From positions 1 to 33,184 of the forward strand of contig JARFRF010000118.1 in NCBI GenBank assembly GCA_029287395.1: DNA of 33,184 nt, in the 5' to 3' direction. How positions within the stretch are numbered: position 1 is the stretch's first letter; every line of letters begins with the position of its first letter. This DNA comes from Methyloceanibacter sp. (GTDB taxonomy: Bacteria; Pseudomonadota; Alphaproteobacteria; Rhizobiales; Methyloligellaceae). Below the pieces are notes generated by a model, which saw nothing but the letters and a program-made list of their open reading frames with translations, was not told where the DNA came from and did not search any database. Both the position numbers and the translations under genes were made by a program. Positions 25,510 to 33,184 of the stretch are shown here, piece by piece.

Positions 25510-26817
25510 CTACATCTTGCAGATGCTCTCAGGCTCGTCGATGCCGAGCGTGTCGACCTCAATCTCCGGATGGCTCGCGTGTGGGAAGCCCCTTTGCGGT
25601 GACACAGAGACCGGAACCTTATCCGTCGCGATGAGGATCGGCTGCCGGAATTGGCCGTCCCAAGGTCGGAACTGCTGCTTGATCCCCTTAAACGGTGCAA
25701 GCTGCAGGTCCGGACCGCGAATGAATGCGGACACTGTTTCAAAGTCGTTCTTCGGCTTACGCGTCACCGCTTCGCCGATGGTTCGTGTTGCCACATAGGC
25801 CATATGGTCGATGGGCAGCTTCAGCCGTTTATTCATCTTCTCAAAATTGTTGTTGGCCTGGGTAGCGCCCCATTTTTCATGACCGGGGCTCCAGGTGGTC
25901 GCAGTCAGTCCTGTTGTGCCGGCCACGATCCGGGGCTTACCGCCGCCGCGATACGGCATGAGAGGGGCGAAGAGCTGGTTCTCGTCGGCAACCACGATGA
26001 CGTCGTAATCAGCAGAAACAACAATCTCACCGCTCGCATTTGCTTCTTTATGCGGTTTCTCAGGCGGGATGGGTCCAACGCCGTCGCGTCGGCCTCCGGA
26101 CACGTCGATATACTCGCGAACATCCACAAGGTTCCCGCCAAATCGCTTTGCCGCTCGTGCGATTGCATCACGGTAAGCCACATCTGCTTCAGTAGAACCG
26201 TGAACGACCAACCAGTTCGTCCAACCCATTTTGACGAGGTATTGAGCGAGCGCGTCAGCGAGCATGTAACGGTCTGGCACGACGTGCATGACATTCGCGC
26301 GGCAGTCTTCTTGGCGCAGTGAGACGTCTTCTGCACGAATGTTGAATAGAAGAATGTCTTTGTCTTTCGCCCAGTCGGACAATTTCAGAAGAGTTGGCGT
26401 CGGGACATCGACAACAATGTAGTTGTGTCCTGACTCATGCAGTTTCTTGAGGCCCTCGACCGCCTCCTCCGGTGAAGATGCGCTCTCGACATTCAAAGCG
26501 TAGAGATGCCCCATGAAACGGCCGCCGGCATTGTTCTCGACAATTCCCATCTCGGCGCCAGCGATCCCCGAATTGTCCGGCTCGACGTCGAGGCGCGACG
26601 CCGGCCGCGGCTCCGAGAGCTTCTCACGAATGTAGCCGATATCGACGGGCATTAATGGCGGGGACTGCGGCACCTTTATCGCAACGCCGCCTTTAGGTCG
26701 ATCGTGGGCTGATCCGTTGTCGGCAGCCCAGGCAGGCCCTGCGCTGAGCCCGAGTAACATAGCCGCAACGCATGCTGCAGTAAGGCGCAGACGTTCCAGA
26801 AGCTTTTTGATCCGCAT
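25510..26817 (-). CDS. ABC transporter substrate-binding protein, PQQ-dependent alcohol dehydrogenase system (TIGR03863-like)
   Basis: The 435-residue protein has a signal peptide (ending near GLSAGPAWA) and resembles the periplasmic binding proteins found with PQQ-dependent alcohol dehydrogenase systems. Recognisable segments are PVDIGYIREKLSEPRPASRLD, AEMGIVENNAGGRF, LADALAQYLVKMGWTNWLVVHGS, VADENQLFAPLMPYR and TIGEAVTRK. The usual companion permease, ATPase and beta-propeller genes are not in the window, so the protein may serve a system encoded elsewhere or act alone. I prefer the ATG at 26817 after AAGGTCACAAA; the ATG at 26841 after GAGGAAACG is also possible, with a longer N-terminus. 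Ligand unknown. The gene is convergent with the XoxJ-like gene. Confidence 0.82.
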   Translation of the reverse strand: MRIKKLLERLRLTAACVAAMLLGLSAGPAWAADNGSAHDRPKGGVAIKVPQSPPLMPVDIGYIREKLSEPRPASRLDVEPDNSGIAGAEMGIVENNAGGRFMGHLYALNVESASSPEEAVEGLKKLHESGHNYIVVDVPTPTLLKLSDWAKDKDILLFNIRAEDVSLRQEDCRANVMHVVPDRYMLADALAQYLVKMGWTNWLVVHGSTEADVAYRDAIARAAKRFGGNLVDVREYIDVSGGRRDGVGPIPPEKPHKEANASGEIVVSADYDVIVVADENQLFAPLMPYRGGGKPRIVAGTTGLTATTWSPGHEKWGATQANNNFEKMNKRLKLPIDHMAYVATRTIGEAVTRKPKNDFETVSAFIRGPDLQLAPFKGIKQQFRPWDGQFRQPILIATDKVPVSVSPQRGFPHASHPEIEVDTLGIDEPESICKM

Positions 26818-27066
26818 TTTGTGACCTTGGGCGCCGGTCATTCGTTTCCTCACAGCCCAGTCTGCCCCTAGCCGGCGGCTTCTTCAGGGGACGGCCGGGT
26901 TTTTTCACATGGTACAAATGGCAATAACGCCATGGCAAGTTGGAAACCACTGCGGGTAAGTTGGGCAATGCATGAGGAAAATTCATCCCGTCCGCGAAAT
27001 CATGTAGTTTGTGCAGGAATCGAGATCCGACCCGAATCAGATGCTCAAAAATGATAGGCTCAGCCA

Positions 27067-27729
27067 ATGAATTTCTCGCCCGGCGACGCAATTAAGTTTG
27101 GTTGGGAGACGTTCAAGCAGCGTCCCTGGTTTTTCATTGGCGCGATGATCATCCTGGCGATGGCCAATATCGCTGTCGGTATCATCACCGGCGCTGTTGA
27201 TAGTGCAGCCGGTGGGTCGTTTGAGGAGCCGACACTTCTTGGAAATCTCGTCAGCTACCTGCTCGGTGTACTTATCAGCATGGGGCTAACGGCGTTTTTC
27301 CTTGCCGCACATGACAACCCTCGCGGGGTCGACTTCGCAACGCTTTGGCACCCCAGCCCCTATTGGAAGTTTTTCGGGACTTCCGTTCTCGCATCACTGG
27401 CCGTGGGCATTGGGTTCCTACTTTTGATCGTCCCGGGCCTGATCGCTATGGTTCTTTTCATGTTTTCCACGTTTCTCGTTATCGATCGAGGGCTTGGCCC
27501 GATTGAGGCGTTGAAAGGCAGCATAGAGATGACCCAAGGGAACCGCTGGACACTGTTTGGGTTCATTTTGCTCTGTATGCTGATTATTTTTGTCGGCGTG
27601 CTGGCGCTGGGAGTCGGTCTCCTCGTGGCTGTGCCTATAGTCGGGCTTGCCTTCGCTTATGCCTATCGGCTTCTGTCGGGCGGTGGCAGTCCACAGATCC
27701 AGTCCATGGACTCGGGCCTCCAGGCCTGA
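27067..27729 (+). CDS. Integral membrane protein, YciC/DUF975-like
   Basis: The 220-residue protein opens with a short amphipathic helix (FSPGDAIKFGWETFKQRP), followed by about five or six hydrophobic segments, including IGFLLLIVPGLIAMVLFMFSTFLVIDRG near residue 125 and LFGFILLCMLIIFVGVLALGVGLLVAVPI near 170. The pattern A-I-xGW..F...PW and the IVPGLIA...F..P..IDRG..P.EALK.S segment are typical of the large YciC/DUF975-like family. Function is unknown. It is divergent from the substrate-binding protein, 249 bases apart, and convergent with pqqE. Nothing ties it to PQQ except position. Confidence 0.8.
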   Translation: MNFSPGDAIKFGWETFKQRPWFFIGAMIILAMANIAVGIITGAVDSAAGGSFEEPTLLGNLVSYLLGVLISMGLTAFFLAAHDNPRGVDFATLWHPSPYWKFFGTSVLASLAVGIGFLLLIVPGLIAMVLFMFSTFLVIDRGLGPIEALKGSIEMTQGNRWTLFGFILLCMLIIFVGVLALGVGLLVAVPIVGLAFAYAYRLLSGGGSPQIQSMDSGLQA

Positions 27730-27776
27730 GCTGTTTTGTCCTCAAAATTAACCGGGTTTGCGCTGATCAATAGAGA

Positions 27777-27799
27777 AAGGCGTCCCAATGGGGCGCCTT
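27777..27799. terminator. Stem-loop between the convergent membrane-protein gene and pqqE
   Basis: AAGGCGTCCC (27777-27786) and GGGGCGCCTT (27790-27799) form a ten-base stem (one T-G pair) with a three-base loop. It lies between two convergent stops. A short pyrimidine-rich stretch (TTTCTCT) follows on the minus strand, so it could serve pqqE; the plus strand has only weak T content. Confidence 0.55.
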
Positions 27800-27838
27800 C
27801 CGAAAAGATCTCTTTTGTCGTCTATGCGGCCTGGCTCA

Positions 27839-29071
27839 TTACTCGGCCGGTTCGAAGACCTCTCCGTGCGCCTTGCTAACTTGCGCGGCGTTACGCGTAT
27901 TGCGGTAGACGAACGCAGTCGCGGGCTTTGCCGCTTCGGCCTTGGCAAGATTGACCATCTCGTTGTGATAGGGCGAAAGCGAGCAAGCGGGGTCGGTGTT
28001 GCGTGGGTCCTTGCTGATGGCCATGGCCTGGCAGCGGCAACCACCGAAATCGACTTCCTTGAAAGCGCAGGACTTGCAGGGCTCCTTCATCCAGTCAGTG
28101 CCGCGGAAGGCATTGAAGGCATCCGAGTCCATCCAGATGTCGAGAAGCTTCTTATCCCGGACGTTATCGAAATTGAGCTCTGGGATACTCTCTGCTGCGT
28201 GGCAGGGGAGCACCTTGCCGGCGGGTGTGATGTTCATAAAGCCCTTGCCCCAGCCGCCCATGCACGGCTTCGGGCGCTTCGCATAGTAGTCTGGGACCAC
28301 CATGTCGATCGTCAGTACGCCCTTCAAGCGCTCGCGTGCTGCCTCGACGTACTCGATAGACGCGATTGTCTCTTCGTAGGTCGGGATCAGCGCGGCCCGG
28401 TTTAGCAAAGCCCAACCGTAATACTGCGCGTGCGCGATTTCGATGCGCTGCGCGCCGAGCTCCACAGCGACGTCGATGTAGCGTGGTACGTTGTGGATGT
28501 TGTGGCGATGGATCGGGGCGTTGATCGTCAGTGGCATGTCGAGTTCCGTGACCCAACGCGCGAACTCAAGTTTCTTCTCGAGCGCGTTCTTAAACGCGCC
28601 GATACGCTCGGCGCCGCCCGGGTCAACGTCCTGAACCGAGACTTGAACGTGATCGAGCCCCAGCTCCTTTAGCTTTTCGAGCCGTTCCCGCTTCACGTTC
28701 ACGGCAGCGGTGATCAAGTTGCTATACAGACCGGCGTCCGCTGCGGTTTTTACGATCTCCTCGAGGTCCTTGCGCGCTGTAGGCTCGCCCCCGGACAAGT
28801 GCACTTGCAAGATGCCCATTTCACCGGCTTGGCTCATCACGGAGCACCACTCTTCAGTAGTCAGCTCATTCTTTACGCTCTCCAGCTCGACCGGGTTTGA
28901 GCAGTAAGGACACTGCAGTGGGCAGCGATGGGTCAGTTCCGCGAGCAAACCCACAGGGGCAACGGCGCAAAGGATGGCAGACTCTTCACGGTCGCCAATG
29001 ACACCTGTGGTCGGCTCGTCATCGACGGCAATTGAGTCGACATGTCCGTCTATTTTGAGGTCCTCAGTCAT
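27839..29071 (-). CDS. pqqE: PQQ biosynthesis radical SAM protein PqqE
   Basis: PqqE links Glu and Tyr of the precursor peptide PqqA with PqqD as partner, the first step of PQQ formation. The 410-residue product has the radical SAM cluster motif CPLQCPYC at Cys 50, 54 and 57, and a C-terminal SPASM domain with Cys in [16 protein letters not shown] and GGCRCQA. The body [15 protein letters not shown] and [15 protein letters not shown] also fits. The protein carries about 38 acidic residues ahead of the usual PqqE start ([10 protein letters not shown]...); the ATG at 29071 follows AAGGGAT, so this extension is likely real. It begins four bases after pqqD. It acts in the cytosol. Confidence 0.96.
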   Translation of the reverse strand: MTEDLKIDGHVDSIAVDDEPTTGVIGDREESAILCAVAPVGLLAELTHRCPLQCPYCSNPVELESVKNELTTEEWCSVMSQAGEMGILQVHLSGGEPTARKDLEEIVKTAADAGLYSNLITAAVNVKRERLEKLKELGLDHVQVSVQDVDPGGAERIGAFKNALEKKLEFARWVTELDMPLTINAPIHRHNIHNVPRYIDVAVELGAQRIEIAHAQYYGWALLNRAALIPTYEETIASIEYVEAARERLKGVLTIDMVVPDYYAKRPKPCMGGWGKGFMNITPAGKVLPCHAAESIPELNFDNVRDKKLLDIWMDSDAFNAFRGTDWMKEPCKSCAFKEVDFGGCRCQAMAISKDPRNTDPACSLSPYHNEMVNLAKAEAAKPATAFVYRNTRNAAQVSKAHGEVFEPAE

Positions 29072-29075
29072 TGCA

Positions 29076-29378
29076 CTATCCCTTGATGTATCCTTTGTCG
29101 GCCAAATCTTGGAGCAGTTCGACGACGTCACCGGCAATCACGTCGACAGGCGCCGAATACTCTTCGGCCAGTTTGGCGGCGATATCGTCCACCGAACGCT
29201 CTCCATCGCAAAGTTTCAGCACCATTACGGCGATCGCGTCCGGCGTCAAAATGCGTTCTGGCGCAAGCAGCACCCATCGGTCTCGACCTGGGTCGTGACG
29301 GAGTTTCAAGTACCGCGGCATGATCGGCTTTGTCGTCCGATCGACGACAAGCCGGGTGGGCCGCTTGACCGCAGGCAT
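29076..29378 (-). CDS. pqqD: PQQ biosynthesis peptide chaperone PqqD
   Basis: PqqD binds the PqqA peptide and presents it to PqqE. The 100-residue product has the winged-helix-like PqqD fold of the RiPP recognition family, with [23 protein letters not shown] near residue 25, the [13 protein letters not shown] motif near 60, and [13 protein letters not shown] then [11 protein letters not shown]. The start ATG at 29378 overlaps the pqqC stop by one base (TAATG), a translational coupling. The frame runs further back to 29462, inside pqqC, but without homology. It is a separate gene here, unlike the pqqCD fusion in Methylorubrum. Confidence 0.96.
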   Translation of the reverse strand: MPAVKRPTRLVVDRTTKPIMPRYLKLRHDPGRDRWVLLAPERILTPDAIAVMVLKLCDGERSVDDIAAKLAEEYSAPVDVIAGDVVELLQDLADKGYIKG

Positions 29379-30112
29379 TAGGCTTCGTCCGGAACGAAGG
29401 CGCCGGGTGGGATCATTCCTGGCTCGACATAGGCGAGGTAGAGCGCATCGAGCTGAGCCCACAACACGTTTGTCTTGAAGCGAAGCGCGTCCAGAGCACC
29501 TTGTTGTGCCTCAGGCGTCCTGGCGTTCTTCTTTACGTACTCAAGAGCGAAGTCGGCATCTCGTGGCGCCTGGGTGAGGCGGCGCTTGAAATACGCCATC
29601 ACGTCGTCGCTGATGAAGTCGTAGTTCTCCAGCATGCCGGAGATCCGCGCCTTGTGAATGTTGGGTGCGAAAAGCTCGGTCAGAGAGGAGGCAACCGCCT
29701 CAACAAGGGTCTTGTCGCGCACGAAATTGACATAGGCCTCAACAGCGAAAATCGTTTCGGGCAGAGCGCCCTTCCGAGACGTGACGTAATCGCGGTCTAG
29801 ACCAAGTCCGTCCGTGAGCACGAGCCAGCGTTCGATGCCGCCTTCTTCGTCGCCTTGGCCGTCGTGGTCGGTGACACGATGGATCCACTCGCGTCTTAAT
29901 TCGCGATCATGGCAGCGGCTCATCAGAGCCGCGTCCTTCCGCGGGACAGCGGACTGGTAACAGTAGCGGTTGAGCGCCCAAGCCTGCACTTGGCCCTTAT
30001 TCAACTCCCCGCCATGTAACAGCTTATGAAACGGGTGTTTGTCATGGTACTGCACGGCGCCGATGGCGCGCAGTTCTGCCTCAAGCTCGTCAGGACTAAG
30101 GATCTTGGTCAC
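29378..30112 (-). CDS. pqqC: Pyrroloquinoline-quinone synthase
   Basis: PqqC carries out the last oxidation and ring closure that give PQQ, without a cofactor. The 244-residue helical product has the family core: VQYHDKHPFHKLLHGGEL, QVQAWALNRYCYQSAVPRKDAALMSR, and DGLGLDRDYV, then FVRDKTLVEAVASSLTELFAP and the C-terminal FALEYVKKNARTPE. The length is usual. The start is GTG at 30112, after a GAGGAAG ribosome-binding site. It is the first gene of a pqqC-pqqD-pqqE unit; no pqqB or pqqA is upstream. It is divergent from the OxyR remnant, with 321 bases between. Confidence 0.96.
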   Translation of the reverse strand: MTKILSPDELEAELRAIGAVQYHDKHPFHKLLHGGELNKGQVQAWALNRYCYQSAVPRKDAALMSRCHDRELRREWIHRVTDHDGQGDEEGGIERWLVLTDGLGLDRDYVTSRKGALPETIFAVEAYVNFVRDKTLVEAVASSLTELFAPNIHKARISGMLENYDFISDDVMAYFKRRLTQAPRDADFALEYVKKNARTPEAQQGALDALRFKTNVLWAQLDALYLAYVEPGMIPPGAFVPDEA

Positions 30113-30433
30113 GGGCCGACTTCCTCGCTAGGTTTCCTCTGCTGGCGCTTCTTGATGCCGCCAAAGGACGGATTCCTGCTGTATAGATGGGAATAATCCC
30201 GAAAAAATCTATGCTTCATTCATGAATACCGGCTTGAACCCTCATTAAGAACATCTGAACTCGGTGGAGGTCGCGGCAAGTCAGGCCGCTCCGTATTCTT
30301 GCGTTTTATGGCGACACGTCCGCCATTTTGCGCGTGCTTTTCATCCATGGGCGCCCCAAATGGTCTGGCCAACGATAGCATGATAAGAGGACCTTCAACT
30401 TGGTGGTTACTTCATAATCAAGCTGTATCGTCA
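30113..30433. other. Intergenic region between pqqC and the OxyR remnant
   Basis: This 321-base stretch has no convincing gene. It must hold the pqqCDE promoter. A ten-base perfect palindrome, ATTCATGAAT, lies at 30218-30227, about 105 bases upstream of the pqqC start, and could be an operator. I searched both strands for a PqqA-like peptide (short, with Glu-x3-Tyr) and found none. An ORF that runs across the 3' part on the minus strand is not supported by any homology. Confidence 0.4.
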
Positions 30434-30901
30434 ATGGTCTCTCTAAGACAGTTGCGCTGTTTGGAGGCGCTGGCCGCGCCGACCAATGCGGGCGTCGTGT
30501 CCGCAACCCAAGATATGTTGTCGGAAGACCGGCTGCTGCTTTTGGAAGAAGGGCATTGCCTGAGAGATCAAGCTTTGTCCTACTGCCACATGATGACAGC
30601 GGACTTGCGCCAGAGTTTCGGGGCTTCCAGCCTCACCACGATTATGCAGATGGTTGCAAATGACTATGGCGTGACCTTGTTGCCGGAGATGGCGGCGGCG
30701 ATCGAAGTTCATCCGAGCGACCACATTCGGCTGTTGCGTTTTTCGGCGCCCGAACCAAAGCGCGAGATTGGACTGGCTTGGCGCAAAAGCTCGCCTCGAA
30801 AATCGGAATTCGAGCAGCTGGGCGGATTGCTGCACGATGCGGCGCTGTCGCGGCGAGAAAACGATGGAGCGACGGCCCAGAAGGGAGGCCCAAAACGCTA
30901 A
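30434..30901 (+). pseudogene. oxyR: OxyR-type LysR regulator with large internal deletion
   Basis: From the ATG at 30434 the frame encodes 155 residues against about 300 for OxyR. It opens with the expected VSLRQLRCLEALA of the N-terminal HTH, then jumps to APTNAGVVSATQDMLSEDRLLLLEEGHCLRDQ, which belongs to the C-terminal half of the regulatory domain. The rest (SYCHMMTADL, GASSLTTIMQMVANDYGVTLLPEM, REIGLAWRKSSPRKSEFEQLG) is well conserved. Thus about 150 residues, including most of the winged helix and the first half of the sensor domain, are absent. Both redox Cys (GHC and SYC, nine residues apart) survive. The join, at LAA, is in frame. It cannot bind DNA as OxyR does; it could be a decayed gene or an assembly artefact. 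The symporter follows immediately. Confidence 0.82.
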
Positions 30902-30921
30902 GTACACAGCTTTCCCTTCTG

Positions 30922-32469
30922 ATGGCATCGCTGCTGTTTGCACGGTCAGGACTCGTGCGAATGACGCGACCGCTTGCCGATTTCTTCGCAGCAGGTCGCC
31001 TCATGCCGGCCCTATTCAACAGCGTTGCCATTGCAGGCTCCAGCGTTGCGGTACTCGTCTTTGTGGCTGGGGCTGGCGCTATCGATTTTGCATGGCAGGG
31101 CGTGACGCTTCTGCTGTCGGGCGTGGGGCTCGGGCTTGTCGCAACAGGCTTGCTCCTTGCGCCTTACTTGCGTGGTTATGGCGGGTTCACTTTGCCGGAT
31201 TTCCTCGCCGAGCGGTTCAGTGCTGAGACAATGCGGCCCCTTGGCGCGTTGGCCGTTCTTCTTTGCTCGTTTCCCGCGCTTGCCGCCGTGCTCCTTGGTC
31301 TCGGCGTGATGGGACAGGCGACGCTGGCTTTGCCTGTCTGGATCGGCATTGCAGCGGGTATCGTCATGATCCTCGTAGCGACCTTCATCGGCGGTATGCG
31401 TTCGCTGAGCCTGTCGCAACTCTCATACTATGCCGTGATGTTGCTGGCAGTCATTGTCGCCGTGCCCACTGTACTTTGGCAAACAGGCTCCTTCGCTGCG
31501 ACCGACACACTTATCGTGGATGAAGTTATCCCTTCATTCGCTTGGCAGCCTTTCGGTCAAACGAGCCCAATCAACTCGTTTGCGCTGTTCTTCTGTCTGG
31601 TAACAGGGTTCGCCTCCATGCCGTACTTGCTGATGCGTAGCTTCACGGCACCAGATCCGGGTGATGCCAGAGCCTCATATCTGGTTGCTCCTATCTTCCT
31701 TTTTCTCCTCCTGGCAGGAGCGCCGGCGCTCGCCGCTTTGTACGAACCGGCTGTTGTGGCCGACGGCGAGGTGCTGTCTATGATTGCGCAGGCGGTTCTT
31801 GTTGTAGCAGCAGCATCTGCTCTGCTTTCGACTGGTGCTGGGCTGACCTTGTCGATCGTGAACACGATGGCTCACGACGTATATTTCAAGGGCGCTGCGC
31901 CCAACGCTTCGGTACGTCAGCAACTCCGCCTGGCCCGTTTGCTCTTAGTTGTGGTCGGACTCCTCGCTGGCGCCGTGGCACTGCTATGGCCTCGGGAAAC
32001 TTTGATTGGTGCGGCAGCAACGTTGTCTTTGGCCGCTAGCGCCTTCTTACCAGTTCTTGTGCTGGGTATTTGGTGGAAGCGTTTGGGTAGCGACGCAGCT
32101 TTGGCCGGCATGGTCGCAGGCCTCGTTGTGTGCGTCTTCTACATGATCGCACCTAGCGCGTTCCCAATTGTCTTCTACGAATCGTCGAGTCTTCTGTCGG
32201 ATGCGACGGGGATGCAGGCGGCGGCGTTTGAAACGTTGCGTTACGACTACCATGCAGCGAATGATTCCGTGGCGCAGGCAGCCGCGTTCGCGGAGTGGAA
32301 AGAATCTGCCCGACCAATAGCCAATTGGTTAGGCGTTCACAGCTCCCTGGCAGGGGTGTTCGCCGTGCCAGTCGGCTTTCTAGTCATTGCGCTTGTCGGA
32401 TTTTTTGCGCCTGCGTCATCGACTAGGCGGCAGCGCTTCTTTGAGAGCCTCCGGACGAAGACCGTTTAA
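30922..32469 (+). CDS. Sodium:solute symporter family protein (ActP/VC2705-like)
   Basis: The product resembles cation/acetate-type symporters of the SSS family, which take up small acids with sodium. It is highly hydrophobic with about 12-13 membrane segments; family signs are FFAAGRLMPALFN, LLLAPYLRGYGGFTLPDFLAERF, MPYLLMRSFTAPDPGDAR and the late GIWWKRLGSDAALAGMVAGL. A hydrophilic stretch near residue 430 (YDYHAANDSVAQAAAFAEWKES) separates the last segments. The ATG at 30922 (515 residues) is my choice, but it cuts the first helix short and has no ribosome-binding site. The frame is open back to a TTG at 30778, and a strong AAGGGAGG lies six bases before an ACG at 30895. A substrate such as acetate or pyruvate is inference. 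Confidence 0.82.
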   Translation: MASLLFARSGLVRMTRPLADFFAAGRLMPALFNSVAIAGSSVAVLVFVAGAGAIDFAWQGVTLLLSGVGLGLVATGLLLAPYLRGYGGFTLPDFLAERFSAETMRPLGALAVLLCSFPALAAVLLGLGVMGQATLALPVWIGIAAGIVMILVATFIGGMRSLSLSQLSYYAVMLLAVIVAVPTVLWQTGSFAATDTLIVDEVIPSFAWQPFGQTSPINSFALFFCLVTGFASMPYLLMRSFTAPDPGDARASYLVAPIFLFLLLAGAPALAALYEPAVVADGEVLSMIAQAVLVVAAASALLSTGAGLTLSIVNTMAHDVYFKGAAPNASVRQQLRLARLLLVVVGLLAGAVALLWPRETLIGAAATLSLAASAFLPVLVLGIWWKRLGSDAALAGMVAGLVVCVFYMIAPSAFPIVFYESSSLLSDATGMQAAAFETLRYDYHAANDSVAQAAAFAEWKESARPIANWLGVHSSLAGVFAVPVGFLVIALVGFFAPASSTRRQRFFESLRTKTV

Positions 32470-32500
32470 GCGCTATAGCGGGTCTAACGCCGCGTCGCAC

Positions 32501-33124
32501 CTATCGCTGTTTCTTGGTGGCGGACTTGGGCGGGGGCGGGCCACCGAGCAGCCGAAAGCTATCTCGGAAGCGTAGCGCGCTCGCGCTGGTCGCGTGCCCC
32601 TTAGGGCCGGCAGAGATCAGCATGTAAACCCGATCGCCATTGGCGACCATCGTGACTAAATGGTTGAGCTTGCCTCTACCGTCTTCGGCTTTTGCTTCAA
32701 AGCCCGGGCGCCTGTCGATGCTGAGTGGGGTTTTGCGGCGTATCTTTGCGTCACTGCCTTTCGCGTAGCCTGAGACAATCTTTTCGAAGTAATCCCTATC
32801 CGGTGGGTTAGGCGCGCGCCCTTCGGGGTACTCAAATACGACCAGGAAATAGACTGTGTCCTTGCCCGCTTCGACCTTAAACTCGTGGTGAAGCAGGGGG
32901 TTCTGGCCAGGTACGGGTGTACTGTCGGCTTCGGGCTTCTCCGATACGCCCGGAAAAGAGACAACAAACCCTAGCTCAGGGTAGTGAAACTCTTGCCAGC
33001 TCGAGTCGGCGGCAGCCTGATCTTCGGAGGTGGCGTTTGCTTTCGCAGCAGCTGGCGCGCTCGCGGTAACGACGAACATCGCGATTATCGCGCTCAGCAT
33101 TGTGGTTGTGAACGTAGGCCGCAT
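32501..33124 (-). CDS. Exported protein of unknown function
   Basis: The 207-residue product starts with a signal peptide (about 27 residues, ending near APAAAKA), then a short linker and a compact domain. That domain starts WQEFHYPELGFVVSFPG, a pattern seen in periplasmic proteins of unknown role in proteobacteria, and goes on with HHEFKVEAGKDTVYFLVVFEYPEG, DRDYFEKIVSGYAKG and DRVYMLISAGPKG. It closes with FRDSFRLLGG and a Pro/Lys-rich tail. No catalytic motif is seen. I use the ATG at 33124 for the signal peptide; GGAGG lies 13 bases upstream, and upstream in-frame starts at 33157 are possible. It is convergent with the symporter, 31 bases apart. Confidence 0.7.
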   Translation of the reverse strand: MRPTFTTTMLSAIIAMFVVTASAPAAAKANATSEDQAAADSSWQEFHYPELGFVVSFPGVSEKPEADSTPVPGQNPLLHHEFKVEAGKDTVYFLVVFEYPEGRAPNPPDRDYFEKIVSGYAKGSDAKIRRKTPLSIDRRPGFEAKAEDGRGKLNHLVTMVANGDRVYMLISAGPKGHATSASALRFRDSFRLLGGPPPPKSATKKQR

Positions 33125-33184
33125 CGACTGCTTGTAACCTCCAAGAAACATCAACAATCCTCGAAAACCGCCGCCCCATCGGAC

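Noticed and set aside
30113-30433. Possible pqqA gene between pqqC and the OxyR remnant
   Set aside because: I looked for a short peptide with the Glu-x3-Tyr core on both strands; the short frames found (for example one starting near 30211) lack it.
30299-30433. N-terminal extension of the OxyR remnant to 30299
   Set aside because: The translated 45 residues have no similarity to LysR regulators; homology begins exactly at the ATG at 30434.
1-33184. CRISPR array, insertion sequence, prophage or tRNA-linked island
   Set aside because: No spaced repeats, transposase, integrase, phage or tRNA-like sequence was seen on either strand by eye; a tRNAscan-SE or ISfinder run would be needed to be certain.

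Overview
The window reads as a chromosomal segment of a Gram-negative alphaproteobacterium, most likely Hyphomicrobiales. I infer a methylotroph-like organism of the Hyphomicrobium/Methyloceanibacter type from the DUF3126, zf-CHCC and BTLCP proteins, the folE-hisI and NifU-yidD-thrS order, and the PQQ biosynthesis genes with two quinoprotein-associated periplasmic binding proteins. GC content looks moderately high, genes are dense, and there is no phage, transposon, CRISPR array, rRNA or tRNA that I can see.

Region 1 (1-6400): a partial FAD monooxygenase behind a zf-CHCC zinc-finger gene, divergent from an alpha/beta hydrolase, then cysE and DUF3126; a secreted transglutaminase-like cysteine peptidase, a PAS_5 protein, a rhomboid protease and a two-CBS-domain protein. 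Region 2 (6400-18200): patatin-like lipase, hisI, folE, a NifU-like scaffold, yidD, thrS, a secreted protein with three beta-type repeats, a nitroreductase, a flavin reductase-like protein, nadK, cutA, glpK and a divergent Aat-family aminoacyl-tRNA protein transferase. This is mostly housekeeping metabolism.

Region 3 (18200-23300): a SulP anion transporter carrying STAS and cyclic-nucleotide-binding domains lies tail-to-tail with a DUF3307 membrane protein and a CHASE2 class III cyclase. The cyclase has the residues expected for ATP specificity, so a local cAMP-maker plus cAMP-reader arrangement is possible. Region 4 (23400-30112): a small exported protein with a clear terminator, a membrane-anchored HECCH metallopeptidase-like protein, a XoxJ-like binding protein, a TIGR03863-like PQQ-system binding protein, a four-helix-type membrane protein, and a tight pqqC-pqqD-pqqE operon. 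pqqA, pqqB and any quinoprotein dehydrogenase are absent from the window.

Region 5 (30113-33184): an OxyR-type regulator with a large internal deletion that removed the DNA-binding domain but kept both redox cysteines, an ActP-like sodium:solute symporter whose start codon is doubtful, and an exported protein of unknown function. The points most worth a second look are the deleted OxyR, the cyclase/SulP-CNB neighbourhood, the split PQQ cluster, and the Aat homologue with altered active-site residues.
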